Origin: Basidiobolus meristosporus CBS 931.73
Taxonomy: Eukaryota > Basidiobolomycota > Basidiobolomycetes > Basidiobolales > Basidiobolaceae
Assembly: GCA_002104905.1 (NCBI GenBank)
Contig: MCFE01000310.1
Location: forward strand, 1 to 64,000
Reading direction: 5' to 3'
DNA: 64,000 bases
Every line of letters starts with the position of its first letter. The first letter of the stretch is position 1. Made by a program: the position numbers and the translations under genes. The notes beneath the pieces were generated by a model. That model made no database searches. It was given only the letters and a program-made list of their open reading frames with translations, and was not told where the DNA came from. This document shows positions 58,452 through 64,000 of this stretch, piece by piece.

Positions 58452-60677
58452 TTGCTGTACAACTTGCTTTCGTTTGTCATGAGGTGGCCGCACTATTACT
58501 ACCTTGTGCTTGCTGCGACAGCATCTGCTCTTCGGCCATTCACTATTGAGGATTTAGTCAGTCTTGATAGACCCTCTGCCGCAATCCCCTCTCCAAATGG
58601 GCACTGGGCTGTTTTGAGTAAGGCACAGTATTCCATTGAAGAAAGCAAATTCTATAAAAATCTTGTGCTCATAAGCCTAATTACCGGGAAGGTACTTCCA
58701 CTTACTACACCAAATACCTATGGAGATAGAGAACCCATTTGGCTTGACTCTACTACTGTTGGCTTTATTTCAGACCGAAGCAACTCCTCCCAGCTATGGT
58801 CAATCTCCATCGACTTGCGCTCTGAACCCGTGCAGGTCACAGAGTTCCCGGTTGGCATAGCTAATATCAAATACAACACTGAAATGTCACTGTTGACCTT
58901 CACTTCTTCGGTGTATGAAGATGGGTCCTTGGAGGAGGCAGCCCGTCTAGATAACGAGAAATCGAATCGGTTTGACTCGGCCCTGGTATATGACGAGTTG
59001 TTTGTTCGTCACTGGGATCATTTTGTTCAGAGCAAGAAAACGCAGATATTTTCAGCACGTTTGGAGAGAAGGCGAAACGCGTTCAACCTATCTTCCCGAC
59101 CTGTCAATATCATGCAAGAAACCCCTTTACAATCCCCAGTTGATCCCTTTGGCGGACCGCAAGACTACGACGTTTCCCCTGACGGTAAGGAAGTTGCCTT
59201 CCTAGCAAAGAAGCCAGGCAGAGATCAAGCTTGGGAAACAGACACCAAAATTTATATTGCGCCTATCTCAGGCGACAAAAAGCCAATTACAATCACCGAA
59301 TCAAACCGGGGAGCCTGTTCTTCGCCCGTTTATTCGCCTAGCGGGAGATACCTGGCTTGGTTACAGATGGAAACCCCAAAATACGAGTCTGATCGGCGCA
59401 GAGTCGTCTTGTACGACAGGTCTAGCGGAGAGCGTAGATATTTAGTTGAGGACTGGGACAGAAGCCCTTCAGCACTCAGTTGGTCCAAAGACTCGAAAGT
59501 CTTGTATGCTATTTCTGAAGATGAAGGCAAGGCAAAGTTGTTTTCTATCAACGTCCGACGCAATGGTCTTTCACAGCTGTCGCAGGATCATTACGCTTGG
59601 GGGTTGAAACCCTTCCGTGGGTATTACGGGCATATGCTTGTGATGCAGAACTCCTTCACGTATCCATCTGAAGTGTACACTATCTCGCCCAGAAGCGGAA
59701 GACTGGAGCAGCACACGGACTTCCACAAGAGCAAGCTCAAGGATGTATTCATGTCCAAGCCAGAGGAGTTTTGGTTCGAAGGCAGTTATGGAGACAAGGT
59801 GCACGGGTTCATTTTTAAGCCCATCAATTTTGACCCATCTCAGAAGTACCCTCTGGCATTTTTGATCCATGGTGGGCCCCAGGGCGCGTGGACTGACGGC
59901 TTTAACTTCCTGTGGAATCCACAGATTTATGCATCGGCAGGATATGTTGTTGTTGCTATTAATCCCCGAGGCTCTACAGGCTATGGACAGAAGTTCACCG
60001 ATCAAATCAATAGAAACTGGGGTGGTGCGCCTTATCGCGATCTAATGATGGGGCTTGACTTTGTTCTTGATGAGTATGATTTCATTGATGGCTCCCGCAT
60101 GTGTGCCCTGGGCGCTAGCTATGGCGGCTACATGATCAACTGGCTGAACGGACACACCAAACGATTCAATTGCCTGGTCAATCACGATGGTGTTTTTGAT
60201 ACCATTGACCTCTACTACTCGACCGAAGAGCTGTATTTCCCCGAATTCGATTTCGGCGGCACCCCATGGGATCCGGTGGCGAAGCAGGTGTATAAGCATT
60301 GGTCCCCTGCCAAGTTCGTCTCTCGATGGACCACCCCCACATTGGTGATACATGGCGGCAAGGATTACAGAATCGTAGACGGAGCTGGCCTGTCCACCTT
60401 CACAGCTCTGCAACGCCAGGGTGTCCCATCACGTCTGGTGTATTTCCCTGATGAGAATCACTGGACCCTCAAGCCTGGAAACTCCATCCGTTGGCACCAC
60501 GAGGTGTTGGGTTGGCTAAACAAATACACCTCAGTGAAGGACCAAGCGATATTCCAATCTCAAGAAGAAGCTTTCCAGAGCTGGAATGTGTTCCAGGAGG
60601 ACCAAGTGACCACGGAAGCGCCATACAACTCCACTCTCGGGTGGGATGATGAGTCGATGTCGCCCTGGATGATGTAA
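58452..60677 (+). CDS. Secreted prolyl-oligopeptidase-family peptidase (dipeptidyl-peptidase V-like)
   Basis: Family S9 serine peptidase with an N-terminal signal and beta-propeller, then an alpha/beta-hydrolase domain. The best start for secretion is the Met at 58479 (MRWPHYYYLVLAATASALRP). Propeller blades run through PSPNGHWAVLSKAQY, YDVSPDGKEVAFLAK and SPVYSPSGRYLAWLQM. The catalytic domain has the oxyanion stretch FLIHGGPQGAW, the nucleophile Ser in GASYGGYMINW, Asp in HGGKDYRIVD and His in PDENHWTLKPGN. The triad is complete and the fold and length (about 730 aa) match secreted dipeptidyl-peptidase V of fungi, an extracellular enzyme for peptide nutrition. Single exon. Fungal DppV proteins can be allergens/antigens; nothing here adds to that. 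Confidence 0.93.
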   Translation: MLYNLLSFVMRWPHYYYLVLAATASALRPFTIEDLVSLDRPSAAIPSPNGHWAVLSKAQYSIEESKFYKNLVLISLITGKVLPLTTPNTYGDREPIWLDSTTVGFISDRSNSSQLWSISIDLRSEPVQVTEFPVGIANIKYNTEMSLLTFTSSVYEDGSLEEAARLDNEKSNRFDSALVYDELFVRHWDHFVQSKKTQIFSARLERRRNAFNLSSRPVNIMQETPLQSPVDPFGGPQDYDVSPDGKEVAFLAKKPGRDQAWETDTKIYIAPISGDKKPITITESNRGACSSPVYSPSGRYLAWLQMETPKYESDRRRVVLYDRSSGERRYLVEDWDRSPSALSWSKDSKVLYAISEDEGKAKLFSINVRRNGLSQLSQDHYAWGLKPFRGYYGHMLVMQNSFTYPSEVYTISPRSGRLEQHTDFHKSKLKDVFMSKPEEFWFEGSYGDKVHGFIFKPINFDPSQKYPLAFLIHGGPQGAWTDGFNFLWNPQIYASAGYVVVAINPRGSTGYGQKFTDQINRNWGGAPYRDLMMGLDFVLDEYDFIDGSRMCALGASYGGYMINWLNGHTKRFNCLVNHDGVFDTIDLYYSTEELYFPEFDFGGTPWDPVAKQVYKHWSPAKFVSRWTTPTLVIHGGKDYRIVDGAGLSTFTALQRQGVPSRLVYFPDENHWTLKPGNSIRWHHEVLGWLNKYTSVKDQAIFQSQEEAFQSWNVFQEDQVTTEAPYNSTLGWDDESMSPWMM

Positions 60678-61111
60678 TGAGAATCACACACGTACAGGCG
60701 AATCACCTAGCAAGTCCGCCTAACAAAGCACTCAAAATAAAGCATTATTCAATTCATTTGTCAGCAAACAAATCTCAGGATGATATGACTGCTAATCAGA
60801 TTCGGATATATATCTTAGATTGAAATTAAATCAAATCTATTGCTTGTACCAGTGATTCCCAATCAGCTTCGATTCATTGGTAAAGATAATATGATTCAAT
60901 GTAAGAAGTGCAGTGTCCCGCTGTAGTTAAATTGCTTGATATTTCCTTTCCATCCCCATAATCCTTCCACAATCCTACCTTAATCCTGCGTGCTTCTATT
61001 TTAGTGAAATATATGTCATCGCACTGAATCATTATTTCGCTTCTTTCCCTACCACCTGTTGTTTTACAGAATAGATTTTCCCTAGTTTTGTTTGTACTGA
61101 GCTAGCTCAAC
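60678..61111. other. Intergenic region with poly(A) signal
   Basis: AATAAA at about 60736 lies about 60 nt after the peptidase stop and is a probable poly(A) signal. The rest is the promoter of the EFR3-like gene. Confidence 0.55.
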
Positions 61112-63871
61112 ATGGTGCGCTCAGTGATCCATATGATTTTCACCAAACACGCCAAACTTATAGAAAACTGTTATCCCAGACAAACGTCCCAAAAAGGCCC
61201 CAAGCCAAGTGAAACTTCTTATCTCATATATTACGCAAGTTCCAGGCCCGTGAAGCTGCTGAAGGTCGCGCGTTACCTGGAAAGGCGAGTTGCCCAAGAT
61301 GCAAGCAGAAAAAAGTTTACTGATATCGAGGTCTCCCTGGCCATATGGAATGAATTGCTTCAAGGTTGTGCCCGAGATGTCAATTTATTTGCCAAAGGCG
61401 TGTTGAGTTCCCTCGAAATTGTCCTTAAAATTGGGGCTTACGAGTCTACGCTTGCTGCTGTGCAGACTGTATGTTCTCCTTCAAAGTACGTTTCAAGTGG
61501 AGAGATTCTTATGTTCGTTGTCCCATTTTTAGTTCTCCCTGTTTTGCTCGAACTACGATGGCACCTCTCTCGGCATTGATAGTGAACTAGCCTCGCTCTT
61601 GGATACTTTGTTGACCGAGTTTAGTAGCTGGTCCCAGTTATCAGACACTTCTTCGGAAATCAACCAAAGGTATCATCTTATTGGTGTGGATTTCTCCTTT
61701 CGCAGCGTGTCTGACCCCTCTCATTTTTACCAAGAATGCGTACCCTCGGCATAAAGGCGCTCTCTAGTTTTGTTACCTCACTGTCTGGTAAATCGACATA
61801 CGCAAAAAGATACCTCGGCTTTATTTTACCTGCGCTTCTATGTAACATCGACATTGCTCAGCTTCACCCTACGTAAGGCACTTTCATATCCATCGCACTT
61901 CATCCAACTCTAAAATCTCAGCGATTTTCTAGGGAAAATGCCAAAACGATCAACCTTAAATCGCTGAACACAATGGATGAAGACCTAAATGAGCTTGCAT
62001 CGATTTGTTTGGCAAACTTATTAAACAACACCAATGCTGCCAACATTAGTGTGATCAGCAAGCGCCTATTCAGGTGGGTTGTGGGTCGAAACCTCCTGTT
62101 GGGAAGTGTGCTCACCTTACTCCAACAGATATCTAGACGAAACTCGTGCTTGGGATCGCCACGAGAGCGTAATCGATATCATCCGCTACATCTTGGATAC
62201 AATGGAGGTAGTTCTAGTGCATTGATCTTGGCTCAATCCGGAATACTAACTGAATTCGTCAACATGCCAGCCAAGATACCGGTTTATGATCATTAACGAG
62301 ATCATCAAAAGAATCGACGCAGAATCGCTAACCCCCAAGAAGCATACGCTCACAGGATTGCTCGTATCACTTCTGTTGAACCACACACTAACACCTGGAA
62401 TCTCAATCCTGGAACTCCTCGGTGCCCTGGTAAACTACTTCAGTGAATGCTTGAAATCTGGTGATATGGCCGAGGAGCTTGTAACCATAGAGAACAACCT
62501 AATCAACGCGATCGGCGCTTTGGCAAAAAACATCTACTACGTAGATCAAATCACTGATATCCTCTCATATATCCTCGGGAAGATGAAAATCAGCGAGAAG
62601 CGTTCCGAGATTGACGGAGTCCCTGCCTCCTTGTTCAGAGTGAAGATGCTGCAATGTTTAACCGCTGTACTGGATAACAACAAGGTAGCATCCGCATCCA
62701 ACTCGATTGTTCCTCGAGTCACTTTTCGGGTGATATCTCTTGCCCTCCCGCTATTGAAGAGCGAATCCTTGGGTAAGCTGTTGATGTTCCGGACCACAGA
62801 CACGAGATGATGCTAATCCGCTTCTTAGAAATCAGAAAGGCCTGTGGTGGTTTCTTGTTGGCGTGTGTTGAGAGTGAAAATATCGGCACCAGCCACATTC
62901 CTAATCGTAAATTGACCATCAACAGCCGTCTTGTACGTCGTAACTCCAACCCCGATCTGAAATTCCGGAATTCCATCCACAAAATACTCGTTGACTGTGT
63001 GACAAAGAAATCGGCTGCTCCGGTGGACTTTGCCATAGCATACGCCATCTTCAGCAAGATGCTGCACCGCTACGTGTTTGATGAGCTGATCCTAACCGTC
63101 CCTGTGATGTTTAAGCTTCAAAAATTCAACGAGGCCAATGTGGACGGGGATTTCGCATCCAGGGTATTGCTGGACCAGCTGGTGGGCCTCTATATTCGTC
63201 GTCTTGGAAGCCAGCTAGACATTGCCGAGGTCGTAGACCAGGCGGAGCAAGTCGTCGAGAAACGAAAACTAGCGGACCAATGGTTCTCTCTGTTCGGTGA
63301 CGACGAGGACGAGAACCTTTCCAACCTCAGTGATCTATCAATGAACGATCTAAACGCCAAAAGCCTCGGCCCTGCGGACTATCAGTCTATCCCACTATCC
63401 TTCCATGATATCCTGAGAGTCCTTAACCATCGAGTGGAATTGAAAAGACGCTTCACAGAGTTGGAGAAGCAGCTGACCACGGACAACTCCATCTTCATCA
63501 CGGAGGATTCTAAAAAGCTCATCAGTCGGACCATCTCCTCAACCTCTAGAGTGATGCATGGCCTAATCCCCAAATTTACATTCCCGACCTTGCATAAGGC
63601 AGAGTACAAATCCAATGGAATCCGCAAACCAGTGAAGTTTGAGACGCTCAAGGAGGCCCTTAAGCTCTCCTGGGATTCCATCAACGAGCACGACGCGGAT
63701 TCATCGGTTAGACGCACCCCCTCCCAAACCACCAATTCAAAGAGATCGCAGAGGAGCACCCGCTCCGACATGTCCACTCTGTTGAAAACCATCACAACCA
63801 GCTCTTCCTCGGCATCGTCTTCCCTGGTGAACACTCCACGATTATCCTCAACCTCATACACGCAGGTTTAG
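61112..63871 (+). CDS. EFR3: EFR3-like plasma-membrane scaffold of PI4-kinase
   Basis: Helical-repeat protein that anchors the phosphatidylinositol 4-kinase Stt4/PI4KA complex at the plasma membrane. The start MVRSVIHMIFTKHAKLIENC with YP and SYLIYYASSRPVKLLKVARYLERR fits the EFR3 opening ('NCYP...SEL.YL..Y...RP.KL.KV..YLE'), where the Cys may be palmitoylated. Armadillo/HEAT-like exons follow: LGIKALSSFVTSLSG, DLNELASICLANLLNN, ESVIDIIRYILDTME and INEIIKRIDAESLTPKKHTL. An intron near 62770-62828 joins SESL to EIRKACGGFLLACVE. A Ser/Thr/Arg-rich C-terminal tail (RRTPSQTTNSKRSQRSTRSD) is likely phosphorylated. At least six introns; stop at 63869. Confidence 0.85.
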
Positions 63872-64000
63872 TTCCCTTGGTTGATCCAGGGCTACAAAGC
63901 CGCCGCGTATACCTAACTGTAGAGAAAATTCCCCGTCCGCTGAGCCTTCTCGTTGTAATCTAACCCCCTCCTTAATAAAGCAATGCTTGTATTCATCTTC
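63872..64000 (+). terminator. 3' flank of the EFR3-like gene with poly(A) signal
   Basis: AATAAA at 63974-63979, about 100 nt after the stop, is the likely poly(A) signal. Confidence 0.6.

Noticed and set aside
1-64000. Transposons, viral insertions, CRISPR arrays, rRNA
   Set aside because: No reverse transcriptase, transposase, integrase or terminal repeats were recognised, and no regular repeat-spacer array is present.

Overview
The window is nuclear DNA of a fungus. It carries closely packed genes on both strands, many short introns (about 45-70 nt, GT...AG) and intronless high-expression genes. The content points to an early-diverging (zygomycete-grade) lineage rather than Dikarya: an Integrator subunit 4 homologue, PARN deadenylase, DHTKD1-type 2-oxoadipate dehydrogenase, NTAQ1 and DNAJC11 sit beside fungal staples (class II aldolase, HAP5, Tim23, DPB4, Mediator 5-like, EFR3). 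A Basidiobolus/Zoopagomycota-like source is a guess from this mixture only.

Layout. 0-10 kb: a D-2-hydroxyacid dehydrogenase (-), a kynurenine-aminotransferase-like enzyme (+), a single-exon cytochrome P450 (-) and a DHTKD1-like E1 (+). 10-14 kb: a disordered protein with degron-like motifs (-) and PARN (+). 14-18.4 kb: three tandem class II fructose-bisphosphate aldolase genes (-). Their coding sequences are about 99% identical, their flanks are unrelated, and each has a TATA box exactly 62 nt from its ATG; two of the three carry a one-base frameshift. 19-22 kb: an intronless SERCA Ca2+ ATPase (-). 23-29 kb: an orphan basic/acidic protein (-) and a Mediator subunit 5-like gene (+).

29-41 kb: a secreted alginate-lyase-like protein (+), a plant-like membrane LRR protein with one LRR per exon (+), PTC7 phosphatase (-), a divergent SKP1-like gene (+), NTAQ1 (+), a WD40 protein (-) and a secreted protein with an HELLHGLGF zinc-protease-like motif (-). 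41-49 kb: TIM23 (-), DPB4/POLE3 histone-fold protein (+), a repeat-bearing gene-poor stretch, a two-finger C2H2 factor (+) and DNAJC11 with a degenerate HPD motif (+). 49-64 kb: INTS4 (-), TMEM14 (+), dUTPase (-), HAP5/NF-YC (+), a Pcl-type cyclin (+), a secreted dipeptidyl-peptidase V (+) and EFR3 (+).

There is no operon-like pathway; the genes are ordinary neighbours. The most unusual signals are the aldolase array, a recurring 36-bp (or 18-bp) tandem-repeat period at four unrelated loci, the exon-per-repeat LRR receptor-like gene, the Integrator subunit, and the HELLHGLGF family. I saw no transposon, CRISPR array, rRNA or convincing tRNA. Exon borders were read by eye from splice consensus and family homology, so individual junctions may be off by a few bases.
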